A stretch of DNA of 64,000 nt from Ceratothoa steindachneri. Lineage: Eukaryota > Arthropoda > Malacostraca > Isopoda > Cymothoidae. Made by a program: the position numbers and the translations under genes. Every line of letters starts with the position of its first letter. Within the stretch, counting starts at the first letter, position 1. Below the pieces are notes generated by a model. The model did not search any database and was not told where the DNA came from. It saw only the letters and a program-made list of their open reading frames with translations. Shown here piece by piece: positions 11,217 through 21,437 of the stretch. The stretch covers positions 98,897,357 to 98,961,356 of the forward strand of contig OZ018318.1 of the NCBI GenBank assembly GCA_963969495.1. Direction: 5' to 3'.

Positions 11217-13988
11217 ATGGATTAGTACCAACGTAAAATTAAAAAATTCACGCTGAATGTAAATGGATGACAAGAAAAACGACTGGCCTACTCAAATATA
11301 ATAAAAAAAGAAGATTCAGGTATAATTCTTATAACCGAACACTTTATTGACACAGAAACGGAGACAATAAAAATTCCAAGCTATAGAGTTATTACCACTA
11401 ACTACACCCAAACAAGATACGACGGTGTATCAATTGGCGTTAAAACCAGAATCGACTTCACTGAAATAAACGACTTAGAAGAGTCCTATCTAGCCGTAAA
11501 AATGAAAATGACAACAGTAGATCTGGCCATAACGGGGGCATACCAACCCCAAGACGCTTGTACCTTTCAATTGCCAATTTCCTCAAGCTTTTCCGACGCC
11601 AGGCCTCAACCATACTAACCTGAGACCTCAATGCAAGATACCGGGAGACAGGATACACAACAAATACAAACGGAACAGGTAAATCCCTCCAACTTCTAAT
11701 ACAAAGAGAAATAGTAAGTAAGGAAAGACCAGACTTTCCGACTTACTTAACAGCCTGAGCCTCAACTACTACAGACATCATACTTACCAATCAAAATTTT
11801 GACCAAAACCACCACACAGAACCAGGCCCAGCAACCTTATCCGACCGTTTAAGTATGATAATCACCATTTCAACTTCACCCATCCAAATTAAAATATCAC
11901 GAGAACAAACTGGAATGGTTACAAAGAGTACTTAAGTAGCTTAGAAACTGGATCCCTTAACAACCAAGGAACAGAAATCATTAAAATCCAACTAAAACTA
12001 ATCACTGATAAAATCGTTGAAGCGGACATAATTCATACTTCAATAATAGAATACAAAACTCTACTTGCTCCCAGATGGAACCATGAAGTACAGGAAAAGA
12101 TGGAAGAATTTCAGAATTTAACAAAAGAAATTACAGAAATGGGCAATAATATGGAGAGGTACCAAAAACTAATCCTAATCAGAAGGCAGATAGGTACTCT
12201 TATTAAAGAAAAGTCAAATCTAGTATGGAACAATATAATAGGCAAAATGGATGTCTAAACAGATCCGAGGAAATTCTGGAGAGATTACAGAAAACTACGA
12301 GGAGCACAATCAAAAGAAAAAATAAAACTGAAAATACAGGACCGGGAAGTGCAAAAAAACGAAGAACTTCAGGAGCACTTCCAATATCACTAAAAGCAAA
12401 TATTCTCGATATCACCAGAGGAGAACCAAGAATATAACATGGAGCACGAAGAGGAAATCTTACAAACCCTAGAGGCGTAACAAGATCGCACTGCACCATA
12501 CAGATACGTCGTCGAGGAGAGACACCACCCCTTGGGAGAAAAGACCATTCTCAATGGCTGAATACCAAACAGTCATAAAATCATTTAAACAAAAAGCACT
12601 AGATCAAAGCGGCATAAGGAAGGCACATCTAATAAATGCTCCTGAAAATGTGCATGCATCGATAGTGAAGATTTTCAATTCCTGCCTTAATATTGGGTAC
12701 TTTCCCCAAACCTTTAAAATGGCAAAGATGATCTTCCTACCGAAGCCGGGCAAACCAAAACAGCAAGTCGGAAGCTACCCCCCAACCTCGCTCTTAGAAT
12801 TTCTGGGTAAAGTCCTAGAAAAACTCCTAAACGACAGGTCAATTAAACACCTTACTGAAAATAACCTGTACAATCCACAAAAACACGGTTTCAGGAGCAA
12901 GCGAGGAACGAATAACGCGCTGGCGATTATAACAGAGAAAATCGCCACAGAAACAGCGTGATGCAACATAGTAGACACTACTCCGTGACGTTGCTAAAGC
13001 CTTCGACAACGTGTGGTTGCCCGGCCTAAAAGTCAAGATCTGCAGCAATAATCCGCAAATAAATGTTTGCAAAACATTATGCAACTACCTGGATGAAAGA
13101 AAAGCCGTACTACAAATAAACGGCCAAACAAGCGACCATATCGACCTGTAAACGGGTGTCCCGCAGGGAGGATGCCTCTCTCCAACGCTGTAAACAGTTT
13201 AAACCAGCGATCTTCCACAACCAAACCACCAATGTGTGATTTACATCCAACTAACAGATGATATCACACAAATAATCACCAGCGACAGGAAGAACCCCCG
13301 TAGCTCAAAGAACAGCGAGGGAAATAAAGAACCTAAATGACTACGAAAAACGAAACAAAATCAAAACAAACAAAGAAAAATTCAAATTAATACCCGTAAA
13401 TAGACGGAAAAGAGCTGCAGTACGGGTCGATAGAGAGGCATATCCATACTCCACGGAAGGGCGTGTCCTCAGTCTAAAACTAACAACAGGGTACACCTGC
13501 CAGATAACGCAGAAAATCATCGAAACAAAATTACCATGTCGGCGCTGTACAGATTCAAAAACATATCTAATAAAAACAAAAGAAAATTATACACGGCCTT
13601 AGTTCGTTCCAAGCTCCTTTACCCAAAAGTACGATGGATACGTTAAGTAACTCAAAATTAAAAAAGGTCCAACATATTAAAAATCAAGCCTCCAGATTCA
13701 TCACAAATTCAAAAAGACAGGATCGCATACCATCAGAGGAACTCCATCGAACAACTCTAATAGAACCCGTAACGGGCAACGTAAGTGTAGGAAAATATAA
13801 AAAAAAACATAATTCCCCCAAATAAAATGAACCGAATAATAGTACCGGAAAATGAAATCCGACGAATACATAACAAACAACCATTTAACGAGAGCCTGAA
13901 AATACGTTATATAACATCAACACCATCTATAGATAAAATACAAGATTACCGAAAGGATAAACACACCGAAATAGAATCAACCGAATAA
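11217..13988 (+). pseudogene. Jockey-like LINE ORF2 (APE endonuclease + RT), copy 3
   Basis: The ATG at 11,217 is followed by an early stop, then FTLNVNGW and GIILITEH (N-terminal endonuclease; catalytic Glu in TEH), YDGVSIGVK and a DLNAR block. The SDH motif has decayed to SDR. RT: FLPKPGKPKQQVGSY, LLEFLGKVLEKLLNDR and QKHGFRSKRGTNNALAIITE in one frame to 12,961, then DVAKAFDNVWLPGLKVK, GVPQGGCLSPTL and LTDDITQII (the Ala of the usual ADD is Thr here). The C-terminus near 13,620-13,760 holds a KKVQHIKNQASRFITNSKR block. Multiple stops and frame changes make it non-functional. It is followed after about 90 bases by a (TA)n tract. Confidence 0.86.
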
Positions 13989-14075
13989 GACTATCGATTA
14001 TACAAACAAAATGAGAAACCCGATGAGTAAGTAAGAGAATTATTGACAATAATAAAGAAGAAAACCAAATACAAA

Positions 14076-14079
<4 letters not shown>

Positions 14080-14125
<46 letters not shown>
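14080..14125. repeat. (TA)n microsatellite at a LINE 3' end
   Basis: A 45-base (TA)n tract directly after the AT-rich 3' tail of LINE copy 3, followed at once by a LINE 5'-leader-like sequence. This mirrors the tract at 2377-2438. Confidence 0.95.
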
Positions 14126-14127
<2 letters not shown>

Positions 14128-14425
14128 TGTAAAAAAGCAAAAGAAGCACAATTTTTTTTTTAATACAAATGCTCAATAGAGCAAAAGAAAACAAAGACCG
14201 GAATGCTAAATATTCACTTATTAACTTAGAATCACACCTCAAAAAAAAAAAAAGGAAAGCGTTAGCCAAGCAACCTGGTAATAATCATTATCATCACCTT
14301 ATCACCCTCATGGTTATTCCTACACTCATTACCATCCCATTAATACACACACGCTTTCACAATGTTTTCTATCTATCCTATCGATCTCTCCACATTCTAA
14401 CTTTATGCTATCTCGAATCTTGAAT
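14126..14425 (+). promoter_or_regulatory. Orphan LINE 5' leader
   Basis: It contains GCCAAGCAACCTGGTA and, about 95 bases later, TTCTATCTATCCTATC. The same blocks, spacing and relative order occur in the leader of LINE copy 1 (minus strand, 2100-2200). No ORF1 follows; Penelope-like sequence begins about 200 bases further on. This is best read as a second LINE inserted or retained at the (TA)n end of copy 3 and then truncated. Confidence 0.55.
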
Positions 14426-14609
14426 CTTTTTCGATAGTATTTTCAGTCATTATTCAAGAAGTAAGAAGTTATCCTCACCACTCGCCTTTTCGAGACCTGT
14501 TCTCGCAATTTACGACGGAATAACGAATCCAGCTGAATATTTTCCTGTATCCTAAGGAAGCTCGTTTGATTACTTAACCCAGCCTGCTACACGAGAAGAG
14601 CTCCCCTTT

Positions 14610-15290
14610 TCGCACTCTACATAAAATGGGCATATATCATCTGAATAGCCAAAGCCTATAATAGAACATGCGACCTAATTTTCCTTCAGGATGAAATTAA
14701 CAACCTTATCAGCAATTTCATCGAACTAAAATACGCCATTTATCTCCTAAACAAATGCCATTCTAAGGCACGCAAAAAACTTCTATTCCATCTCCACACC
14801 CCAAAACGAGGATTTTAAAAAATATATTAGTTTCCCATATGCTCCAGCCTTAGCCTCCTTAAAATTGTATGCGAACGGAAATGACAAATATTACATTTGA
14901 ATAATCAAATACCATACAGAAATCTTTGAACAAACTGCGTCCCACCGATCAAGACGCAAGAAGCTTGCCAAAATTGTAATTTGTCATACATCGGAGAGTA
15001 TGATCACTTTAGTAAGAGGATAAAAGAACACCCAGTAGATAAAGAAGGGGTGCAATTTCCTAAAGTCTCTTTGCGCACATGAAAAATTCCGACCATAGAA
15101 TTGATTACAACCAAGCAAAAATTATTTATAAATCAAACAATTATATTTCGAGGAAAATTGTATATTAATCATCATTAACAAAGTTGATAATTTTATTAAT
15201 TCACCCCTCGGATCGCTGTCACACACAAAGAATAAAGCTTGGTAAAGCAGATGCCCGACAAATTTTCAACGTTTACTCATCGAAGAGAAT
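14610..15290 (+). pseudogene. Penelope-like element, C-terminal part with GIY-YIG endonuclease
   Basis: Penelope-like retroelements encode an RT fused to a C-terminal GIY-YIG nuclease. Reading plus-strand frames here gives DEINNLISNFIELKYAIYLL followed by NKCHSKARKKLLF (the linker typical of these proteins), then CQNCNLSYIGEY and FSKRIKEHPVDKEGVQF, the YIG half of the nuclease with its conserved Arg and His. Further on are QAKIIYKSNNYISRK and LINKVDNFINSPLGSL, the C-terminal tail. The RT core is missing upstream, and stops and frameshifts are frequent. The family call rests on the motif order; I could not run a search. Confidence 0.72.
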
Positions 15291-15839
15291 TTGCATCCTT
15301 GACTTTGGAAGGAAAAAGTAAGGAATTATTTATTCATTACAAAAAGACCTGAAGGAAGAAGAGTCATTCCTTTAAAATTTCATCCTTTTCATACTCATTT
15401 TTCATTTTCACCTACTGTCTCCTTCACCTTTTCCTCTCCCACACCCAAAATCCTCCAATAAAGGGAGGTTCTAAAAAGAGAGATAATAATAAATTTTTAG
15501 GCTAGACTGAATTACATCATGAGTGCCTAATTCCCCCATCCCCCACTCTTGGCTAATGGACGCTAATATTTCAACCTCGTTCCAACTATACAAGACAGTA
15601 GCAATTGCATAATTGGGGACACGGGAGGAGGCATGTTTGAGGAATAGCCCACTGTCAGATACCCGTGCAAGAGGAGCCCCCGGAAAAAAAGCCGAGGTTA
15701 CAATTTCTGCTGGGGAGTCTAACCTAACGACTTCACCCGCAGGGACCCACACAAGACAAGTGAGTGAAATGCAACCATCTCAGTGTATGGAGGAAGCAAC
15801 CGCGGATTTTTAATTTCCTCGAGGCGGCGGCACCTCCGG
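15291..15839. other. Unassigned sequence upstream of LINE copy 4
   Basis: No gene is supported. A pyrimidine-rich stretch (15,370-15,470) and a moderately GC-rich part (15,600-15,840) may be the distal leader of LINE copy 4. Confidence 0.4.
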
Positions 15840-15974
15840 TCAGCGATGGTTTATTCCGCGCTAGCCAACAAATAGTCCGCTACATTTCAATCCTCGGGAG
15901 GAGCCTACCCAAATCCAACAATTCATCGATTTATTCATTCAACCAATCATCATTTCACATGCATGAACATGGGA
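15840..15974 (+). promoter_or_regulatory. 5' leader of LINE copy 4
   Basis: It contains cctcgggaggagcctaccc followed by attcattcaaccaatcatc, matching the CTCGGAGGA...TTCATTCATCAATCATCA block upstream of LINE copy 2 (minus strand near 6905-6970). Confidence 0.5.
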
Positions 15975-16099
15975 TATAGAAGACTAGCTCTAAGGAAGGA
16001 ACCAAGGAAAACTAAACAGGAAAGATAACTACTCATCAGGACCCTATACACAAACCTAAGGATAGCACTCACGAAGCTGATAGAAGTGCCAAATGGATA

Positions 16100-17012
16100 C
16101 GAGGGGCGGTCAATAAGTTTTGCGAATCGGTAGGGCAAAACAGAGGAAGGTACATGGCTGTTTGTGAAGGTGTTAGGACAAGTTATGACAAGTCAGGACC
16201 TTCAGCCGCACGCTCCTGCCGCGTCTATTTAAGAAGCACTAGCTCATCGCAGATCGTCAGTCACAAATCTTTCAACAATGGAGAAAGTTGAGCACCGCGC
16301 AATGATCAAATTTTTGACCAAGGAAGGCAAGAATGCATGGTTGCAGTGTACACCGACACCGCCCCTTCCTATCCTACCATTGCTCGCTGGAATAGGGAGT
16401 TTCGCCTTGGTCGTGGGTCCCTTGAAGATAACCTCCTTCCAGGACGCCCGTCAGACGTGACCAACGAGGACAATGTAGCCCGTGTGGAGAGGAGGATCCT
16501 CGAAAATCCACGGGTGAAGGTCGAAGAAATCGAGCGAGAACTTGGAATATCACATGGAAGTGTTATCAACATCATCCACGACAATTTGGCCATGACCAAG
16601 GTCTTTGCCCGTTGGGTCCTTAGAAACCTCACGCCCCATGATCGACTTCAACGTCGTCAAAGCCAACAAGGCCAGAGTTGCACAAGCTGCCTGCGGGAGT
16701 GCGGATGCGAGGAGCTCAACCATCCCCCGTACAGTCTAGATCTGGCTCCTAGCGACTACTTTTTATTCCGCTAGCTCAAGGCTACGCTGCGTGGACGCTG
16801 GTTTGGGGACGATAAAGATGTCCAGCTCGCCGTCCAGGAGTGGAGTGAACAGCAGTCGGGAGATTTCTGGGTGTTGGAAATTTGAAGACTCAGGGACAAG
16901 TGGCGCAAGTGCTTTGAAGTCGAGGGTAGTTATATTAAAAAAATAATAAAACACTTTTCCTCATTTCTCGTTTCCTTATATCAGAATTTCAAAACTTATT
17001 GACCGCCCCTCG
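16100..17012 (+). mobile_element. Nested mariner-like DNA transposon (913 bp, internally deleted)
   Basis: The ends are inverted repeats: CGAGGGGCGGTCAATAAG at 16,100 and its complement CTTATTGACCGCCCCTCG ending at 17,012. The flanking TA dinucleotides at 16,098-16,099 and 17,013-17,014 are the mariner target duplication. At 913 bp it is shorter than the roughly 1.3 kb usual for mariners because the central transposase is deleted. It sits inside LINE ORF1. Confidence 0.92.
16278..16944 (+). pseudogene. Mariner transposase, broken, catalytic core deleted
   Basis: It begins MEKVEHRAMIKFLTKEGK, then shifts frame near 16,337 to a segment with SYPTIARWNREFRLGR and GRPSDVTNEDN (the HTH DNA-binding part and linker), then RELGISHGSVINIIHD (second HTH) and WVLRNLTPHDR, which corresponds to the mariner WVPxxLT motif. 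The sequence then jumps to NHPPYSLDLAPSDYFLFR, which holds the third catalytic Asp. The segment that should contain the first and second catalytic Asp is absent, so it cannot cut or join DNA. The C-terminal tail continues to about 16,944 with one or two stops. Confidence 0.9.
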
Positions 17013-18289
17013 TATATTGCCCTCTATCACAAACAACAGGAAGATGTTCTAGCGACTGGTGCCAACGGTCGAGCTAAAAGCTCTGAACAAAATTGGCATA
17101 GCCCCAAAACTGCCGCCACAATTATTGGCAAATCGCTCTGTCGTGTGCCGTAAAGTAGGATCAGTACGTCGGCTCGCATACAAAGGGGGAATTAAAAGAA
17201 GAATTAGAAATAGGAAATCATTATCTCAAGAGTAAGGAACTTATCAAATTCGGCCACCACACACACGTTTTCAAGGTAATGTGTGCCTCATCCGAATGGC
17301 CAAAAAGCAAAAAACAACGGAATACTGTAATTCTACATGCGAATACAGCCAGAAAATATAGAAATAGAAAAGTTCACCAATGTGCAGACCTGTTTTCAGT
17401 GTTACGCCATTGAAGGTCACATAACGAGAAACCGCCTCCCAAAAGATATCAAGATATGTTCGGAATGCAGCAAAATGAGCCATACGTCTTGAGAATGCAC
17501 GTAACAAACTAAAGAATGCATCAACTGCCAGGTTCCACACAGGACTATGGCCATTGACTGTCCAAAGAGACAAGACTAAAAAAAAACAGGAAGGAACAAG
17601 AATAAAAAAAAGAAATCCAAAAAAGAAAAAAACAAACCTACGCCAACGTAGCAAAAGTTACATTAAAAGAAATCAAAGAAACACAAGAACAATAGGTAAA
17701 ATCAAATTGAATGAAGGAACCGGCCTCGACATATTGACAGGCATTATGTTCTTTCATGTGCATAACATAGCCCAACATTCCTCAGTACACTAAACTTACT
17801 AATGGGATAGAATGACATAAAAAAAATGTGGTTCCGTCCCAATCCCTCTTCCGCACTTATTTACGGTGTTACTGCCAGAAAGACGCAGCAGTTTAAGGAT
17901 TTGTTGGAGGTAGGGGCCACACTAGCAGATAAAGAAGAACTCAAAAAACCAGTAGACACAAACAAAGATGAAAGTGAAATAGACAATACAGAAAAGGAAA
18001 CCAAACTCATGATGAAAAAGAAATCTCCTAATAATACAAAGAAGCAAAAAAAGAGGAAAATACAGAAACAAAAACCTCAACGGACTCCGAAACGGAAAAC
18101 GATAACAAGGGCTGCCAGTTCGAAGGGAGACTTCAAACATAAAGTCTTCGTTTATGAGGCATATCCAATACCGAAAGGGGTTTAGCCAACAGATATTAAG
18201 CCACTGATATTGAGCTGATAAAAAAGGAGACCTTTGAAAATGTAACAAACATGAAATGGAAGAATACAAGCAAAAAGGAATAAATTTAT

Positions 18290-20069
18290 CACAACATGGA
18301 CCACGCCAAGAGAAAATTAAAAATTCTCCATCTAAACACAAATAGATGGAAAAATAAAACATTCAATATGGAAACTTCTTCCGCTATTAGACCTGGACAT
18401 AATAACCATTTCCGAACACGAAATCAAAGATGAAGACCAAATGAAATTCCACAACTACCACACCACATTATCGAGAAGAATCCCATTGGGGAAAGATACG
18501 ACGGTACTACAATCGCCATTACAAAGGGTATATGATATGCCCAGGAACAATAGGTTAATGAGGCGTACGCTGCTGTGACAGTACAGATGGAATTCTCCCC
18601 GTTCACGATAGCACCAGCTTACAAACCTCCTCGCCGCTCATACATACCGATCCACTCGGTAATGGAAATATTCGACAAGAATAAGCCAACGAAATTGCTA
18701 GGGGATCTAAGTCCAAGATTGCAGAAATCTGAATACAGTACAAAACACAAGACGGGACAAAATTTAGAACTCCTGCTGGTCAGAAATATCCTAAAACGAG
18801 CTGGACCAGAATTCCCAAATATATAATCGGGAGAGCATCAAAAACCAGATATAGTGCTAACTAGTACCAAGTTTCCCTATAGGACACATATGGAACCAGT
18901 CCCTGTTCCATGTAGCGACCACATTGGAATTCTGGTCACCGTCAACCTTGAATCCAATAAAAGTCCCAATCTGACCAAAGAGATCCTACAGAATGGCAAA
19001 CTTGGAAATATATAGTGCAATGCTGGAGGGCTATGCTCAACAAGAAATTAAAGGCAAAAGCATCGATGAACTGTAAGAAATTTCTGACTCGCTAATAAAG
19101 AACATCACGGACGCAGAACGCTCTCTCACCCAAAATGGATGGAGGGAATGAAAAGAAAAGCAAGAAATATAGAAAGAAAGCCTGTAGAAATAAGAGTAAC
19201 TGGCACGAACCGGCAAAATGCTAAGGAACTAAAGCAATTAAAGAACAAATGATATTTCTCATAGAGAGACAACAAAGAGGTCAATGGAATGATATCATGA
19301 ACAAAGGAGAAAATACGAAAGAAACCGATAAAGAAAGCCTGGAAGTTAATATATTTAATAAAAGGTAGACCTCCCGGTAAGAAAGTCCAAATAGTGAATG
19401 AACAAGGATAATACCAAAATAGCAACGATAAAATAGCAAATAAATTCAAGGAGCACTGGTGCAAAGAATAAGAAGACTACCGACGATACGACAGAGAAAC
19501 AGAAGGAAGAGTTAGCAGATTCATACGAACTAACAGACACAGACTTACCCCAAAAGAAGAGTGGATTATAGTACACAGGATAACGAAACCTAGGGGCATA
19601 GATCACAGAAGAAGAACTGAAAAGTGCCATCAGATCATTCAAACAGAAGGCACCCGGGAGCACAGGTCTCACAAAATATAATTATGAGAAAGCCCCAGGG
19701 AATATAACTAAAGCAATCACTGACCTATTCAATGCATATCTTAACATAGGAGCTTGCCAAGAAAAAATTAAGACAGCAAAAATGGTCTTCCTACTGAAAC
19801 AAGGGAAGCCATCTCACCCAGTTTCTAGTTATAGGACAATATCCCTACTAAACTTCCTAAATAAGGTCCTCGAAAAGATATTAAATCAAACAGTAGTCGA
19901 ATTCCTAGAAGAAAATGGAAAATATAACGACGACAAGCGTGTTTCCTAAAAGGAAAGAGACTCAACTACGGGAAAAGCTATACTAACGGAGAAAATCGCA
20001 CAGGCTAAGTCAGAAAAGGGATACGTGGATGTGGTCCTGCGTATTGTCAAGGAGGGCTTCGATAAGGTC
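18290..20069 (+). pseudogene. Jockey-like LINE ORF2, copy 4, truncated in the RT
   Basis: Endonuclease remnants: DLDIITISEH near 18,390 (catalytic Glu), KLLGDLSPR (the GDLN-type block) near 18,690 and CSDHIGILVT near 18,910. The RT N-terminal half reads EELKSAIRSFKQKAPGSTGL, KTAKMVFLLKQGKPSHPVSS and LLNFLNKVLEKILNQ, and ends DVVLRIVKEGFDKV, the motif equivalent to DVxKAFDxVW. At about 20,070 the reading is cut abruptly by LTR sequence of the G2 element, so the catalytic ADD box and C-terminus are missing. Confidence 0.82.
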
Positions 20070-20874
20070 AAGGACCTTTGCGCAAAGCTGTGAGGCCGCC
20101 AAGACTATCACCACCCCCTGGTGCGCCAAGTCTAATGAAATCCCCATCCCCCTTTTAAAGGCCCCAGGCGACCCGCTTCTGCCGAGGCAGTATAAATACT
20201 TGGAGAGAAGCTTTAAGAAAGCAGTACCATACAGCTCCGTCTTGGTTAGCAGTCACGTACACTTTCGTACACCCTGTTCCACCTCTGGACGGCTTCCAGA
20301 TACGAACGCGATACGTAACTTCTCTACTCGCCCGCGTTCGTAACCAAGGCCAGAGTTCCCGCCGACACGGACAAGCATATATCACTCAGTTATCGACTTC
20401 ATTCAACGACTGTAGTATTCCCTTACTCATTTCTCAGCGAGGTAAAAGAAGAAGGAATCTTGCAAGTTCAACTTGGCAGCGCTCCGTTTACTCGCCGTAT
20501 TCAAGCCTCCAGTCAATTAGGCTTTACTTGAATATCTCCGATAATTGTACTATCCCATTTTCTCTGGAAGAAATCACCGTGCATCTTCTCTCGGACTCTC
20601 GTACTCGTCGAGTCATTTGTATCCCCCATCCCCCTAGTTTGGTACCCGGGTCTCACTTTATTTATTGTAATTTATTTACTTGTGCTATTAATATTTTCTT
20701 TGTATATAGTAAAGTTATATATTTTTCAGTTTTCTACCATTAGTTTCTCTAATCCCATAACCTCAAATAATTGATTATTTAGGCCAACCGCACTCTACTT
20801 TGTTTATTTAACCCTCGCACTGGGATCTTTATCCCGATTCTCTGGCGTACCGTCTTCATGGTCACCCTACGACA
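20070..20874 (+). repeat. LTR of G2 (5'-truncated)
   Basis: About 800 bases matching 33,384-34,191 nearly throughout, including shared blocks such as agcgaggtaaaagaagaag and ggcagcgctccgtttactc. It ends in CCCTACGACA, the same terminal ACGACA as the G1 LTRs. The left side of the LTR (present at 33,228-33,383) is missing; it joins the LINE RT fragment directly. Confidence 0.85.
20189..20198 (+). promoter_or_regulatory. TATA box of the G2 LTR
   Basis: gaggcagTATAAATA in a GC-richer context; the aligned position in the solo LTR reads gaggcacTATAAAAA. Conservation in both copies supports a retrotransposon promoter here. Confidence 0.6.
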
Positions 20875-20885
20875 TCTATTTTATA

Positions 20886-20950
20886 TTCTGGTGTCCGGCG
20901 TTTAGGGTTACCCTACCACATTATATTCTGGTGTCAGGTCTTTAGTGCCA
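20886..20950 (+). other. Primer-binding-site-like sequence of G2
   Basis: After the LTR end the string ttctggtgtc occurs twice (near 20,896 and 20,928), each starting TGG as expected for the complement of a tRNA 3' CCA end. Similar TGGTATCAGG follows the G1 5' LTR. Which of the two is the primer site cannot be decided by eye. Confidence 0.4.
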
Positions 20951-21437
20951 TCCGCAGTATCTGATCTCATTTCTTTTAGACCTGTGGCATATTTTATTGG
21001 GTGTTATTCTTGTATATTAAAGGTTCTGGTTTTAGAAACTGTAGAAAATATTTTACCTCATTTCCAATTTTTCCTTTTGAGTGCATATTTTGTATTGAAT
21101 TTTGTGACCGAGTGAAACTTTAATCCTTTCTAGGGCTCATAAAACATCTGCCGTATTATAAAGAAGTTAATTTTATCCTTTTTTTGTAATGTGTTGTCGT
21201 TTTCTTCGTGCGCATTGGGCAACACAGACTCTTTCTAAAATTCCGGAGTGAATATTTCAAGTATAATTAAGAATTCGCGTCGTGCGAAGTAATTATCGCT
21301 GAGTTTGTTTTGTTTTTTTTAAGTGAAGATTCGTAGGTCCGCCAAAGCTTACCAGCACTTCCCCTGTGCATCAAAGCGTCAAATAATTCTCCCTTTTATT
21401 GTGGTGCTTTTCTTGAAAGTTGGTCGAACGCGATAAA

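Larger units (their letters stand above)
15975..18184 (+). pseudogene. Jockey-like LINE ORF1, copy 4, split by a mariner
   Basis: The N-terminal part reads NLRIALTKLIEVPNGY just before 16,099, aligning with KISLLRLIETPSGY of LINE copy 1. It is then interrupted by the mariner at 16,100-17,012 and resumes at 17,013. The knuckle region at 17,390-17,570 reads CFQCYAIEGHITRNR, CSECSKMSHTS (with a stop) and CINCQVPHRTMAIDCPK. The later part (17,820-18,180) carries KMWFRPNPSS and then an acidic and basic low-complexity tail ending HKVFVYEAYPIPKG. There are numerous stops. The interruption shows the LINE was present before the mariner. Confidence 0.78.
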
